A stretch of DNA of 38,173 bases, taken from NCBI RefSeq assembly GCF_014697475.1, contig NZ_JACJRV010000071.1, positions 1-38,173 of the forward strand, read 5' to 3'. A model generated the notes under the pieces. It had not been told where the DNA came from, did no database searches, and saw nothing but the letters and a program-made list of their open reading frames with translations. Positions 26,076 through 34,284 of this stretch are shown in pieces. How positions within the stretch are numbered: position 1 is the first letter of the stretch; the number at the start of each line of letters is the position of its first letter. The translations under genes and the position numbers were made by a program. This DNA comes from Nostoc sp. FACHB-152 (lineage in GTDB: Bacteria > Cyanobacteriota > Cyanobacteriia > Cyanobacteriales > Nostocaceae).

Positions 26076-27383
26076 ATGCAGTTCCAATTTGCTCCTCTAA
26101 TTCAAGCTGGTATTGAAAGTGGTAAATATCTACCAGTCTTTAGTAATGGCATACCAATAGCTATGGCTAGAGATGTAGCTACAGGACAGTTTGTAGCTCA
26201 TGCGATTGGTGCAGTAGCTAACAACAGCCCTTTATCACCCTTGGTGTTTGCTCCTAATTTGCTGATGAGTGGGGCGCAAATGTATCAAACTCATAGAGGC
26301 TTTACTGCTGTACTGAATAATCTGCAAACTATACAAAATAGCTTGGGAGTGCTGCAAGCCACAACAGCTTTAATTGGTGTGGGAACAGTTGCAGGTGTAG
26401 CGTTAAGCGCAGTTAATCTACATCAGACACTCAAGCTGAGAAAAGAAGTAGAGCAAATGCGGCTGGAGGTCAAAAATGGTTTTATTGACTTGAAACAAGC
26501 TTTAAAAGACCAAGGAGTAGAAATTAGGCAATTAATTGAGCAAGTAGCCCAAGATATCAAATTTGAGCAACATCGTACTGTTTTAATTCGAGCGTATGGG
26601 CTATTTATTCAAGCTATGAACCGCTTTCGTACAGCGATGCAATTACAGGATATTAGCCGAAGAAACGCTGAGATTGATGGTGTAAAGGGAATGTTATTTG
26701 AGGCTTTAGCAGATTATACTAATCCTCATCTATTGTCAGAAACTTGTGCAGCTGGACAACTTCGCAGGCTGGAATGTTCTTGGGCAATTGAACAGGCGAT
26801 TGTTGTTACCTATCAAGTCCAAAATGAAATGTCAGCCGTTAGCGACAGACTTGGCAATCTTCAAAATACCATCCGTGAAAACGCTTGCATGATTATTGAT
26901 TCATGCGACTCATCTGATGAACTTGATTTTCTTTTCCCGGAAATCAGCCGTATTCGTCACCATGATTTAGCAGTTGTCGAAACATGGCACAATCAAGTTG
27001 ACTGGATGCGATCGCTCCCTGAATCAGAACTGAAACTCTTAAATAGTGCTGATTTCGCAACTTCAGAATCTAGCATCCCGGACACCAACCAAACCACAAC
27101 CGTTTTAGCACCACCAGAACAACTTGCATACGAAAATTTAAGCGAAAAATCTCATTTCTACTCTTTACGTGACCAGCTAATATTTATGTTTAAGCCAGCA
27201 CTACGTAAAGAGTATGAAGCCTACGTCAGCCAACAAGCTGGTATTGCTGGTTATAGAACATTAGTTCCTAAAAATCTACAGCAAGCATCTGACTTAACGG
27301 TTGCAAACCTTTATTACTACTTCCAAAGTCGAGATAAGTCTGCAACCGAGCAAGTGCAAACAGTACAAGCTATAGCGGTATAG
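26076..27383 (+). CDS. unrecognised protein with hydrophobic hairpin and coiled coil, divergent partner of the dynamin gene
   Basis: I do not recognise this 435-residue protein. The N-terminal region (1-60) has a compact motif (GKYLPVFSNGIPIAMARDVATG). Residues 75-115 include a hydrophobic Ala/Gly/Val segment (ATTALIGVGTVAGVALSAVN) that could insert in a membrane. Residues 116-165 are a charged coiled coil (LRKEVEQMRLEVKNGFIDL). The remainder is mostly helical, with an acidic linker near 335. This layout recalls helical pore-forming or membrane-sensing proteins, but that is shape only. It shares a 143-base divergent promoter region with the dynamin-like gene, which suggests a functional pair. 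The ATG overlaps another ATG in a different frame, and no clear ribosome binding site is seen. Confidence 0.6.
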   Translation: MQFQFAPLIQAGIESGKYLPVFSNGIPIAMARDVATGQFVAHAIGAVANNSPLSPLVFAPNLLMSGAQMYQTHRGFTAVLNNLQTIQNSLGVLQATTALIGVGTVAGVALSAVNLHQTLKLRKEVEQMRLEVKNGFIDLKQALKDQGVEIRQLIEQVAQDIKFEQHRTVLIRAYGLFIQAMNRFRTAMQLQDISRRNAEIDGVKGMLFEALADYTNPHLLSETCAAGQLRRLECSWAIEQAIVVTYQVQNEMSAVSDRLGNLQNTIRENACMIIDSCDSSDELDFLFPEISRIRHHDLAVVETWHNQVDWMRSLPESELKLLNSADFATSESSIPDTNQTTTVLAPPEQLAYENLSEKSHFYSLRDQLIFMFKPALRKEYEAYVSQQAGIAGYRTLVPKNLQQASDLTVANLYYYFQSRDKSATEQVQTVQAIAV

Positions 27384-27481
27384 CGTGAAAACTCAATCTT
27401 TACGCAACTTAATCTATTTCTAGACTCGCTTGTAGGAGTTATGTCATAAGTTAAAAAAGGCTATTAAATGCAAACTAACTT

Positions 27482-28402
27482 ATGACTGCTGCTGTACAAA
27501 CCTCTCCTAACCTAGCTGTCAACTTGGTAAATGGCATTTTGGCAATCAAGCCTTTAGCTAACCTCGCCAAGCACCAAGCCCGCCAAATGATGATTAAACG
27601 CGCTGAGAGAATTGGCGTACCTTGGACGAAAGAAGTAGAGAAATTACAAGAGCGTGATTGGTCAGAGGATTTAGCTGCAATTCAAAATCCTCAAATTTCT
27701 TACCCAGATTATTATCACCATGAATTCCACGCTTACGAAGACGGAAATCTCGGTTGGAAACCAGCTTTTGAGTTAGAAGTTGCGGCTCGTACTGTTCATG
27801 CAGGAATTTGGCAGGATACTGGAGCTAACGGAGATGCTCAACTGCGCCAAAGTTATCACGAAATACTCAAAGCACAACTCCCCAATTCGCCCCAAGATAT
27901 TTTAGACTTAGCCTGTGGTGTAGGTTTGAGTACGTTTTCCTTACAGGAAGTTTATCCCCAAGCTAAAATCACAGGCTTAGATTTATCGCCTTACTTCTTA
28001 GCTGTTGCTAACTACCGCGCCCAACAGCGACAAGCAAATATAGATTGGGTTCATGCCGCAGCTGAATCGACAGGGCTACCAGATGCCTCATTTGATTTAG
28101 TTTCCACATTTTTGCTTTGTCATGAATTGCCCCAAGTTCCCACCCGCCAGATTTTTGCAGAAGCAAGGCGGTTGTTGCGTCCTGGTGGTCACTTAACAAT
28201 CATGGATATGAATCCCCAATCTGAAATTTACAAAAAAATGCCGCCCTACATCTTAACGCTGCTCAAAAGTACCGAACCATATTTAGATGAGTATTTTGCT
28301 TTGGATATTGAGCAAGCATTAGTAGAAGCTGGCTTCCAAACTCCTACTATCACTAGCAATACCCCTCGTCACCGAACTGTCATCGCACAGGTGCGTGGCT
28401 AA
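27482..28402 (+). CDS. class I SAM-dependent methyltransferase
   Basis: This 306-residue enzyme has an N-terminal helical extension of about 125 residues with YPDYYHHEFHAYEDGNLGW. A Rossmann methyltransferase domain follows: motif I ILDLACGVGLST (140-151), acidic loop ITGLDLSP (164-171), motif II region ASFDLVSTFLLCHELPQ, and RRLLRPGGHLTIMDMNP. Such enzymes transfer methyl groups from SAM to small molecules or lipids. The acceptor is unknown. It overlaps the following PrsW-type gene by 8 bases, so the two are translated from one transcript and may be functionally coupled. Confidence 0.85.
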   Translation: MTAAVQTSPNLAVNLVNGILAIKPLANLAKHQARQMMIKRAERIGVPWTKEVEKLQERDWSEDLAAIQNPQISYPDYYHHEFHAYEDGNLGWKPAFELEVAARTVHAGIWQDTGANGDAQLRQSYHEILKAQLPNSPQDILDLACGVGLSTFSLQEVYPQAKITGLDLSPYFLAVANYRAQQRQANIDWVHAAAESTGLPDASFDLVSTFLLCHELPQVPTRQIFAEARRLLRPGGHLTIMDMNPQSEIYKKMPPYILTLLKSTEPYLDEYFALDIEQALVEAGFQTPTITSNTPRHRTVIAQVRG

Positions 28403-29357
28403 TTTAGCTTTACTGCTGTGGGCAGTAATTCCACCACTGCTGTTTTTGGGCTATTACTATCGCCGGATTGCATTTGCTCCGTCTTACTTACGTTTGCTAT
28501 TGTTCTTTGCTGCTGGGGCAATATCTGGTGTTGTTGCCCTCAGCCTAGAATTAGGTTTTGAAACTGTAGCTAACTCCTTCGTCGGCTGGCAACTTCTGGG
28601 GCGATCGCTTTTTGGTGTAGCTTTAAGACAATTGGTAGAAATCGGCCCAATTGAAGAAGGCTGTAAGTTAGCAGCCGTAATTATTCCCGCAATCTATCTG
28701 CAACGCCGATATCAATTACGCGCCAGTACTATTTTTTTGTTTACTGTTGCTGTTGCTTTAGGTTTTACAGCCGAAGAAAACTGGATTTACTTTTACCGTG
28801 GCACAGCATCAATTTTTGACCGAAGTATTGGTACGCCAGTCCATGCCATGTTTTCCGCACCTTGGGGTTACGTTCTAGGGAGTTATTTTTCTAAAAACAG
28901 GAGAACCCTTACTCTCCATTCACTTTCAATTCCCAAAGCCTTGTTAAACTCTGTTACTTGCCATGCTTTGGTGAATGTTCTCTCTATTGCTTGGCGTTAT
29001 CCGATACCTCTCAAATTCCTCAGTTATGGTTTGTTTCCTTTCTTGTTGTGGATGTTTTGGCGGCTGGAACAATTACTGCGAACAGTACAAGGTCAACCTC
29101 CAATTAATTTAATTTCTGGTTTTACCCCACAACATCGTTATTGGCAAAGAGGGTTAGTAATATTTGCTTTAATTGTCGGTGGTAACTCTATCTTTGGGTG
29201 GTTACTTTTAGCCAGAATTATTAGTCCTTTACGTATATCACAGCTTTTATATCCAAATATTTTGCAGTTTATATTCAGTCGCTTTTTACTAAATCTATTG
29301 TTTGCCCTTGTAGCGTGGCTAATTTACTTATATTTGCTCAATTCTACTTACCGTTAG
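28395..29357 (+). CDS. PrsW-type intramembrane glutamic protease
   Basis: This 320-residue protein has about eight membrane segments. The PrsW/CPBP-like active-site motifs are present: Glu87-Glu88 in PIEEGCKLAAV, Glu127-Glu128 in GFTAEENWIYF, His150 in TPVHAMFSAPWG and His190 in TCHALVNVLSI. PrsW in Bacillus cleaves an anti-sigma factor within the membrane; in cyanobacteria the substrate is unknown. The start is GTG at 28395, inside the end of the methyltransferase gene (8-base overlap), which indicates translational coupling. The C-terminal third has three further hydrophobic helices (FLSYGLFPFLLWMFW, GLVIFALIVGGNSIFGWLL, FLLNLLFALVAWLIYLYLL). Confidence 0.85.
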   Translation: MANLALLLWAVIPPLLFLGYYYRRIAFAPSYLRLLLFFAAGAISGVVALSLELGFETVANSFVGWQLLGRSLFGVALRQLVEIGPIEEGCKLAAVIIPAIYLQRRYQLRASTIFLFTVAVALGFTAEENWIYFYRGTASIFDRSIGTPVHAMFSAPWGYVLGSYFSKNRRTLTLHSLSIPKALLNSVTCHALVNVLSIAWRYPIPLKFLSYGLFPFLLWMFWRLEQLLRTVQGQPPINLISGFTPQHRYWQRGLVIFALIVGGNSIFGWLLLARIISPLRISQLLYPNILQFIFSRFLLNLLFALVAWLIYLYLLNSTYR

Positions 29358-29541
29358 TAAATTTTTAAAGCAGTTGTTAAAAACTGGCACTTCCTCGTTT
29401 GCGCCTACCCTACGGAAACGACTAAAGGCGAATGCGCGAAACAAAATCAATACCCTACCACAATACCCAACGTAGAAACTTTGCTGACACTTCCACCTCA
29501 AAGCCTAGCCTTTCAACCTCAGCACTCGAAGTTTCGCCCTC

Positions 29542-29806
29542 GGAACCCCAACCTTCGAGTAAAAAACCTGAAACTTCGTCCTCAAAACTCGAAAGATTGA
29601 CTTCGGAACTCCAACTTTCGAGTAAAAAACCTGAAACTTCGCCCTCAGAACTCGAAAGATTGACTTCGGAACTCCAACCTTCGAGTAAAAAACCTGAAAC
29701 TTCACCCTCAGAACTCGAAGTTTCACCTTCGGAACTCCAACCTTCGAGTAAAAAACCTAAAACTTCACCCTCAGAACTCGAAAGATTGACTTCGGAACTC
29801 GGTTGA
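29542..29806. repeat. 63-bp tandem repeat, four full units plus partial
   Basis: Units begin at 29542, 29605, 29668, 29731 and 29794, exactly 63 bp apart, and differ at a few positions. Because 63 is a multiple of three, frames stay open on both strands. The plus frame from 29432 gives a Ser/Pro/Lys-rich 21-residue repeat (core SSKKPETSPSELERL). The minus frame from 29847 gives a repeat with GFLLEGWSSEV. Neither frame has a ribosome binding site or a recognisable domain, so coding status is uncertain. A gene for a low-complexity repeat protein is possible on either strand. Confidence 0.85.
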
Positions 29807-29904
29807 CCAAATAATTTACTTGGATTATTACAAAAAACTGTAAACACGCTATCAGTCTTTGTTGGGTTTCGCTGTCGCTCAACCCAACCTTATACTAATT
29901 TCTT

Positions 29905-30777
29905 CTACACTTTTGCTAACACTGGTTGTTGTTGTGCTGTGTTGCTAGTATTTTCTTCTACATCAGTGCAGTAGATTTCGCAGGAGTTATTAGGACTTTC
30001 AATGAGTTTAACTTTGTAAAGCTTGGCTCCTAAGTTTTGGATAGGCGATCGCAGTAAATTACTAATATATAGTGCGATATTTTCCGCAGTTGGTACAACT
30101 TCCGCAAAATAAGGCACATCCTTATTTAAAAATGTGTGATCAAATGGTTCTACCACATAATCTTCTATCACTTGATGCAACGCACCTAAATCAATAATCA
30201 TCCCTGTGCGCTGATCAATTTCTCCTTTCACAGTCACTTCTAGATGATAGTTGTGTCCGTGGCCATTAGTACGCGCACACTTACCATAAATCTCAGTATT
30301 ATCTTCAAGGCTGAGATTAGGATGTGCCAGCCTATGGGCTGCGCTAAAGTGAGTGCTAATAGAGAGGTAGGCTTCCATTGAGTTTCCCATATAATCTGCC
30401 CAAAGTTCAGGATGTTCAAATAACTGTACGCGGACTATAGGCAAGTAGGGTGCTAACCTTTGCCAGATAACCCGTGCAATATTTTCTGTGGTAGGTAGAG
30501 TTTCTTGAAATTCTGCCCAGACATCATTGAGATAAGAAAAATCTAGTTGGCTTGTAACTTCACGTTTAATTACGTGTTTGACATCAGACAAATTCAGCAC
30601 CATGCCATACTCATCTAGTTCCCCAGCCAGAGAAATAAATAAAACATAGTTGTGTCCGTGTCCGGGGAATTTTGAGCCAGCACCAAATTTCTCAAAATTC
30701 TCAGCTTCACTCAGTTCGGGTAACCAATAGCGATGACTAGCCGAGAATTGAGCGCGGCGATTTACGATACATTGCAT
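29905..30777 (-). CDS. fused tandem 6-pyruvoyl-tetrahydropterin synthase/QueD-like protein
   Basis: This 290-residue protein contains two PTPS/QueD-type domains. Domain 1 (1-130) has zinc ligands His15 in FSASHRYW and His40/His42 in GHGHNY, but GAGSKFP where the catalytic Cys should be. Domain 2 (135-270) has His148 in FSAAHRL, Cys167 in YGKCARTNGHGHNY, and His173/His175, so it looks fully active. The family makes pterins or the 7-deazaguanine precursor carboxy-tetrahydropterin from dihydroneopterin triphosphate. The fusion with one domain lacking Cys suggests a structural or altered-specificity half. Usual single-domain members have about 120-150 residues. A pterin dehydratase gene lies 6.5 kb away but is not linked. 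Confidence 0.87.
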   Translation of the reverse strand: MQCIVNRRAQFSASHRYWLPELSEAENFEKFGAGSKFPGHGHNYVLFISLAGELDEYGMVLNLSDVKHVIKREVTSQLDFSYLNDVWAEFQETLPTTENIARVIWQRLAPYLPIVRVQLFEHPELWADYMGNSMEAYLSISTHFSAAHRLAHPNLSLEDNTEIYGKCARTNGHGHNYHLEVTVKGEIDQRTGMIIDLGALHQVIEDYVVEPFDHTFLNKDVPYFAEVVPTAENIALYISNLLRSPIQNLGAKLYKVKLIESPNNSCEIYCTDVEENTSNTAQQQPVLAKV

Positions 30778-30908
30778 GAGTACACTGGGAAAAAATTTTA
30801 AACTTTCTTAATCTTTCACTCTTTTCAGGATAAACTAATTTCTTCCTCTGTGGCGATGGGAATAATATTCATGTCCATTAAATAAATATCAGACTGCTAA
30901 TTTCTTAT

Positions 30909-31235
30909 ATGGCTGAAATTACAGACAACAACGAAGCTCTAAACCGTAGTGAATCACTCATCAAAGAAATATTGAAGGTTGTGGATTTAATTCCAAGCTT
31001 TTTACCACAGAAAAGCGACTTGCAGGGAAAATTGGATAATTTACGTTCTGTTATACAAGGGCTACGTCCAGCAAGAATTATGTATTCGGCCGTTCTAAAT
31101 CTGGTAAATCATCCCTAATTAAGTTTCGGTAGTATACTATCTGCAAGTGCTGGAGCAATTGCTACACAAGGATTAGGAGATGCTGCGATCGCATATTTTC
31201 TGCCACAGCCGCAAGTAAAGAATGCAGCCTCTTGA
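30909..31235 (+). pseudogene. frameshifted, truncated GTPase remnant
   Basis: The frame from 30909 (MAEITDNNEALN...) reads normally to LRPARIM, then needs a +1 shift near 31082. In the shifted frame the P-loop GRSKSGKSSLI appears at about 31089-31121. It is followed by a stop, and after a deletion the sequence continues as ASAGAIATQGLGDAAIAYF to a TGA at 31233-31235. These pieces are the start and the C-terminal tail of a membrane-associated GTPase of the Era-like/DUF697 type, with the middle (Switch II, G4) missing. It cannot make a functional GTPase. Confidence 0.75.
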
Positions 31236-31311
31236 ATTAAAATTTTGACTATTGCTTCTGTCTTAAAATGATGGCAGAAGCCTTATAAATCTAAACTTGC
31301 ATCTTACTTTT

Positions 31312-31584
31312 ATGTCTTACCCTAAACTCAGTGGTGAAGAAATTACCAAACGTGGTAGAGAACTCTATGAAAACAGTATCCGATCACAAGTGGAATTAAC
31401 ACAGAACATTGGCAAGATTATTTCAATAAATGTAGAAACAGGTGAATATGAAATCGGTGATGATTTAATCATTACCAGTCGCAAATTACAATCTAAACAA
31501 GCTGATGCGCCAATTTGGGCAGGACGTATTGGTTATAACGCGGTCTATGCGGTTGGTGGTACATTGATCAGGACGGCATGGTGA
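31312..31584 (+). CDS. small protein upstream of and overlapping the retropepsin-like gene
   Basis: This 90-residue protein starts at the ATG at 31312 (MSYPKLSGEEITKRG). A TTG five codons upstream is a less likely start. The N-terminal half is helical and charged (ITKRGRELYENSIRSQVEL). The C-terminal half is strand-rich (GKIISINVETGEYEIGDDL), ending with hydrophobic WAGRIGYNAVYAVGG. It overlaps the following aspartic-protease-like gene by 7 bases. The same two-gene arrangement recurs in cyanobacterial genomes from memory, and the layout recalls toxin-antitoxin pairs. The function is unknown. Confidence 0.65.
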   Translation: MSYPKLSGEEITKRGRELYENSIRSQVELTQNIGKIISINVETGEYEIGDDLIITSRKLQSKQADAPIWAGRIGYNAVYAVGGTLIRTAW

Positions 31585-31949
31585 TACATGGAACCGTTGT
31601 TGGGTTACAAGCGCGAATTAATTTAATTATTTGTCTTTCTCAAAGTTCAAACATAGAAATTGAATGTGTTGTTGATACTGGTTTTGAAGGTTATTTGACT
31701 TTGCCATCCGCAGTTATTAATAAGCTTGGTTTGCCTTACTTAGCTCGCATCGACGCAAATCTTGCAGATAATTCAAGTGTTCCTGTTAACGTTCATCTAG
31801 TCACTATTCTTTGGAATGGTATAGAGCGCGATGTTGCTGTGTTAGTAATGGGTAGTCGTCCTATCATTGGAACTGCGCTACTTGAAGATTGCCATCTCAG
31901 TATAGATTTTTATGATGGTGGTACGGTTCTGGTTGATGATATTTTGTAA
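31578..31949 (+). CDS. retropepsin-like (clan AA) aspartic protease domain protein
   Basis: This 123-residue protein has one copy of the clan AA active-site motif: Asp33-Thr-Gly in VVDTGFEGYLTLP. A flap-like region follows, and the second hydrophobic-hydrophobic-Gly motif appears as IIGTALLEDC. A single motif per chain means it must dimerise, as retroviral proteases do. There is no signal peptide. Its ATG lies inside the stop region of the preceding gene, giving translational coupling. Substrate and role are unknown. Confidence 0.75.
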   Translation: MVIHGTVVGLQARINLIICLSQSSNIEIECVVDTGFEGYLTLPSAVINKLGLPYLARIDANLADNSSVPVNVHLVTILWNGIERDVAVLVMGSRPIIGTALLEDCHLSIDFYDGGTVLVDDIL

Positions 31950-31979
31950 TGTTGAGCAAATTCTAAATTTTAAGGCTAA

Positions 31980-32323
31980 TTAATTTTCTTCCATTACTGT
32001 TGATGATTTTGCCAACTGTTCTCTTACCCATTGCCGCACATGACGAATTAAACTTGTTTCGCCCATCATTAAACTTAATTCTAAAAACTGCATCAGCACA
32101 GTAGCATCAAACATTGGCAACGCTAACGATACCTTACAAGGTTGATACTCTTCATTAACCAAACCGCAAATAGTCAACATCTCACGATCAAAACGCCATA
32201 CTTCTGGTACTTTCAACGCTGGATAAATCCTCATGCGATTCATTGAACTTGAATGCCTTGAAGTATGGTTATATTTGTAGGTGTTTCAGCTAAAGTTGTG
32301 CTAGAAGCGATCGCAGTATTCAT
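31980..32323 (-). pseudogene. truncated Uma2/DUF820 family gene
   Basis: A strong AAAGGAG and an ATG at 32323 open a frame (MNTAIASSTTLAETP...ILQGI) typical of the Uma2 N-terminus, ending at a TGA near 32240. One frame over, an ATG at 32243 continues as MNRMRIYPALKVPEVWRFD, the C-terminal part of the same family (residues INKxRIYxxLxVPEVWRYD). The middle, with the PD-(D/E)xK core, is deleted, so nuclease activity is lost. Uma2 proteins are predicted restriction-like nucleases that are very abundant in cyanobacteria. Confidence 0.75.
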
Positions 32324-32377
32324 ACTTTTCTCCTTTAGCTAGAAATATCAAATTATTTGAGATATTAACTGATTGTT

Positions 32378-33070
32378 TTACTGCTTAACTGAATCTTGCG
32401 CCTCATAATGTAATCTCGTCGCTATGCGAAACATTTCTTGTCCCGTATGCAAATAGCGATCGTCATAGCTAAGTGGAAAGTATGCAAATTCTTCAATACC
32501 ATCTGCTACTTGATTGAGGCTGTAGTAGAGATGAGCCGCAGTTCTCGCTAAACTAGGAGGATTAGGCAGTGAACGAAAGATAAATTGAGCTTGTTTAATC
32601 TCGTCTCGACAAATAGCTAAATATTCTTGAAATTCTTCCAACAATTGATCGTCAAAGGGATCGGCGGCTAGTTCTTCAATTTGCTCTTCTAGAGAATCAA
32701 GAATTTCACCAAGTATGTGATTGACTGGTTGATAGATTAACCGTAGCCATTCCTCGACTTGTTCATCAACATTTTTACCTGATTTTCGAGTGGCTTGATA
32801 ATGTTTTTGAGCGGCGGCGGCGCGTTGTTGACGATTTTGAGCTTCATCTTGGAGTTTTTGATCATAATCTAGGCGACTTTGACTGTCACCTAAGACTTCA
32901 TAAGCAGCATTAATGCGGATAATTTTATCTTTATCTGCTGTTTCTTGATTGCTGTCAGGATGAAATAATTTAACCAAGCGGCGATAAGCTTGTTTAATCT
33001 CCGCTTGGCTGGCATCAGGATTAATTTTCAGAGTTTGGTAGTGGTTATCAGTCTGCTTGGAGTCAACCAT
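32378..33070 (-). CDS. DnaJ-domain protein
   Basis: This 230-residue protein has an N-terminal J-domain (residues 9-73) with the HPD tripeptide at 37-39 (KLFHPDSNQE) and the AAYEVLGD helix IV region. A basic/Gln-rich stretch follows (about 75-100). The C-terminal part is a helical, acidic domain with no Gly/Phe-rich or zinc-finger part, so it is a type III J-protein that would recruit DnaK to a specific client. It starts 14 bases after cysK on the same strand and is probably co-transcribed with it. Confidence 0.88.
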   Translation of the reverse strand: MVDSKQTDNHYQTLKINPDASQAEIKQAYRRLVKLFHPDSNQETADKDKIIRINAAYEVLGDSQSRLDYDQKLQDEAQNRQQRAAAAQKHYQATRKSGKNVDEQVEEWLRLIYQPVNHILGEILDSLEEQIEELAADPFDDQLLEEFQEYLAICRDEIKQAQFIFRSLPNPPSLARTAAHLYYSLNQVADGIEEFAYFPLSYDDRYLHTGQEMFRIATRLHYEAQDSVKQ

Positions 33071-33084
33071 TAGTCTAATTGATG

Positions 33085-34047
33085 TTAGCTGACGCTGGTG
33101 ACTATCTTTGCTTCCAGGTCTTGGAATAACGGTGTACTTAAATACCTTTCTCCAAAACTGGGCTGAATCATCACAATTAAGCGTCCTTCGTTTTCTGGGC
33201 GTTGAGCGAGGCTAATGGCAGCACATAAAGCTGCGCCGCTGGAAATTCCAGATAATAGTCCTTCTTCTCTGGCTAACCGCCGACTATAAGCGATCGCATC
33301 TTCATCGTTGACGGTAATCACTTCATCAATGAACTTCATTTTCAGCACTTGGGGAATAAATCCCGCGCCTATCCCTTGGATTTTGTGCGCTCCTGGTTTT
33401 CCCCCAGATAAAACTGGACTATTAGCCGGCTCAACAGCGATCGCTTTAAAGCTCGGTTTGCGTGCTTTAATTACCTCTGCTACACCAGTGATCGTACCAC
33501 CTGTACCCACACCAGCGACAATCATATCTACCTGACCATCAGTATCTTCCCAAATTTCCTCGGCTGTAGTTTCCCGATGTATTTTGGCATTCGCCGGATT
33601 ACGAAACTGCTGCAACATATAGGAGTAGGGTGTACTATTAACTATTTCCTGAGCGCGTCGAATTGCGCCACCCATCCCTTCAATTCCGGGTGTAAGTTCT
33701 AATTCTGCCCCATAAGCCCGCAACATTGCCCGACGTTCTCCACTCATGGTGTCCGGCATCGTCAAAATTAAGCGATAACCCTTGGCTGCCGCTACCATTG
33801 CTAAGGCAATTCCAGTATTACCAGAAGTTGGTTCTACTAAAACTGTCTTTCCCGGAGAAATCAACCCCTCCTCTTCCGCCGCATTAATCATGCTAATCCC
33901 AATCCGGTCTTTAACTGATGCCGAGGGGTTCATACTTTCCAGTTTCACCACTATTTGTGCTAAACATCCCTCTTGCTGAGGAATGCGATTTAGTTGCACT
34001 AGCGGTGTACGGCCAACCAGTTCTGTAATATTACGAGCAATCCGCAT
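33085..34047 (-). CDS. cysK: cysteine synthase A
   Basis: This 320-residue PLP enzyme makes cysteine from O-acetylserine and sulfide. Motifs are the PLP Lys in [15 protein letters not shown] (about residue 46), the TSGNTG substrate/phosphate loop (74-79), [15 protein letters not shown] binding the cofactor phosphate, and SSGAA near the C-terminus. The start at 34047 is preferred over the ATG at 34053, because AAAGGA lies eight bases before the former and only two before the latter. It lies downstream of an Rrf2-type regulator and upstream of the dnaJ-domain gene on the same strand. Confidence 0.93.
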   Translation of the reverse strand: MRIARNITELVGRTPLVQLNRIPQQEGCLAQIVVKLESMNPSASVKDRIGISMINAAEEEGLISPGKTVLVEPTSGNTGIALAMVAAAKGYRLILTMPDTMSGERRAMLRAYGAELELTPGIEGMGGAIRRAQEIVNSTPYSYMLQQFRNPANAKIHRETTAEEIWEDTDGQVDMIVAGVGTGGTITGVAEVIKARKPSFKAIAVEPANSPVLSGGKPGAHKIQGIGAGFIPQVLKMKFIDEVITVNDEDAIAYSRRLAREEGLLSGISSGAALCAAISLAQRPENEGRLIVMIQPSFGERYLSTPLFQDLEAKIVTSVS

Positions 34048-34053
34048 AATCAT

Positions 34054-34284
34054 ATTCCTTTGTTATCAGTCAATAGTCCATAGTTAAGAATAGGGTGTAG
34101 GAAAGACGGCATTGGTTGGGGCGTATGTTTCCTCCAGATGGTGCAATCGTCTTGAAAAGACGGGGCGGATGTTTCCCTAGGGTTGTTGGGGCTGTCTCTT
34201 CCCCTACCCCCCAAACCCCGCCCCAACGGGGCTTGGTCAAGAGTAAGCATAAAACACAAATGACCAATGACTAATGACTATTGA
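34054..34284. repeat. repeat-rich spacer between the Rrf2 gene and cysK
   Basis: It contains two related copies of GGGGCG(T/G)ATGTTTCC (34120-34136 and 34163-34178), a GC palindrome CCCCGCCCCAACGGGG near 34216-34231, and AATGACT-type heptameric short tandem repeats at about 34260-34287. No gene is supported. Such heptamers are the short tandemly repeated sequences (STRR) of Nostocales. Confidence 0.6.

Noticed and set aside
29542-29806. Possible CRISPR array in the regularly spaced repeats
   Set aside because: Units are contiguous 63-bp tandem repeats without unique spacers, and no cas gene is near.
34050-34267. Two overlapping 65-69-codon frames upstream of cysK
   Set aside because: They consist of GC-rich repeats and heptameric tandem repeats, not protein-like sequence.
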